Position numbers and translations under genes: made by a program
Notes under the pieces: generated by a model
The model's input: only the letters and a program-made list of their open reading frames with translations
Told to the model about the DNA's origin: nothing
Database searches by the model: none
Shown: one piece after another, positions 23,308 through 23,476 of the stretch
Layout of the letters: each line of letters starts with the position of its first letter
Numbering within the stretch: position 1 is the first letter of the stretch
Virus record (IMG/VR): IMGVR_UViG_3300009079_000132
Coordinates: 1 to 23,476 of that record
Length of the DNA: 23,476 nucleotides
Origin: a virus
Strand: one strand, 5' to 3'

Positions 23308-23476
23308 ATGGCAACATGTAGACTAATTATTGAAGATGAAGTAAACATTAAACTAGAAGGACTAGAAGTTGACGTACGAAGGAAGCTCGCGAATGCTCTC
23401 AAGTTTGAAGTGCCTTACGCAAAGTACATGCCACAATATAAACTTGGTCGCTGGGATGGAAAAGTTGCTTTCTTTG
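23308..23476 (+). CDS. uvsW: RNA-DNA/branch-migration helicase UvsW, N-terminus only
   Basis: Only the first 56 codons lie in the window; the frame is open to the right edge. The sequence ALKFEVPYAKYMPQYKLGRWDGKVAFF matches the small N-terminal domain of T4 UvsW, which reads similarly up to its YGNWDGRI motif. UvsW unwinds R-loops and migrates branched DNA, switching replication from origin-dependent to recombination-dependent. The ATG follows the previous stop directly (TAA then ATG). The helicase motifs are outside the window, so the call rests on this domain and the recombination context. Confidence 0.8.
   Translation, partial: MATCRLIIEDEVNIKLEGLEVDVRRKLANALKFEVPYAKYMPQYKLGRWDGKVAFF

Noticed and set aside
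1-23476. tRNA genes, CRISPR arrays, insertion sequences, attachment sites
   Set aside because: I found no cloverleaf, regular spaced repeats, transposase or terminal inverted repeats on reading both strands.
1422-23476. Avoidance of GATC, GANTC or GGCC
   Set aside because: These occur freely through the window, so the GCWGC gap is not part of a general shortage of palindromes.

Overview
The window is a stretch of an AT-rich, T4-like myovirus genome, most likely a marine one. The evidence is a run of recognisable T4 core genes (tail sheath, tail tube, head-completion nuclease, both terminase subunits, gp32, UvsX, UvsW) in an order unlike T4 itself, with T4-type late promoters of the form NATAAATA or NGTAAATA. 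Several proteins of unknown function have sequences that I recall from marine T4-like phages of cyanobacteria and SAR11. No host-diagnostic gene, tRNA, integrase, CRISPR or insertion sequence is visible, so the host cannot be named. Genes are tightly packed. The longest gap is 136 bases, and all genes but one are on the + strand.

Layout. 1-6372 is a late block: tail sheath (5' truncated), tail tube, a second tube-fold protein, a small conserved protein, head-completion nuclease gp4, terminase small subunit gp16 and two proteins of unknown function. Two rho-independent terminators (2328-2348, 6387-6413) are each followed at once by a late promoter. 6427-10001 holds the large terminase gp17 and a 660-residue conserved protein of unknown function. 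10041-12986 is the replication/recombination block, headed by a consensus sigma70 promoter: gp32, UvsX, a small acidic protein and a probable UvsY-like mediator. 12983-22060 is a 9-kb glycan cassette: FkbM methyltransferase, HAD hydrolase, cytidylyltransferase-cupin fusion, four GT-A glycosyltransferases (one on the - strand) and four mutually paralogous GT-B/capsule-type transferases. 22040-23476 returns to recombination: a second sigma70 promoter, a 410-residue protein of unknown function and the start of UvsW.

How it works together. The cassette sits inside the recombination block. Its first gene overlaps the UvsY-like gene by four bases and five of its internal junctions are ATGA overlaps or similar, so it is probably translated as a coupled unit. 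A late promoter in its middle (15831) and a compact divergent promoter pair (21183-21209) suggest that at least part of it is expressed late, which would fit decoration of the virion or the host surface. The acceptor is not known.

Two genome-scale signals stand out. First, the sequence GCWGC is absent from position 1422 to the end, and about 30 Ala-Ala steps are all written GCG-GCN or GCC-GCN to avoid it, whereas the sheath gene at the left edge carries four GCAGC sites at all four of its visible Ala-Ala pairs. This suggests restriction-site avoidance plus a recently acquired sheath gene. Second, several promoters lie so close to their ATG that the transcripts should be leaderless or nearly so, and several late promoters are built from the stop codon of the gene before.
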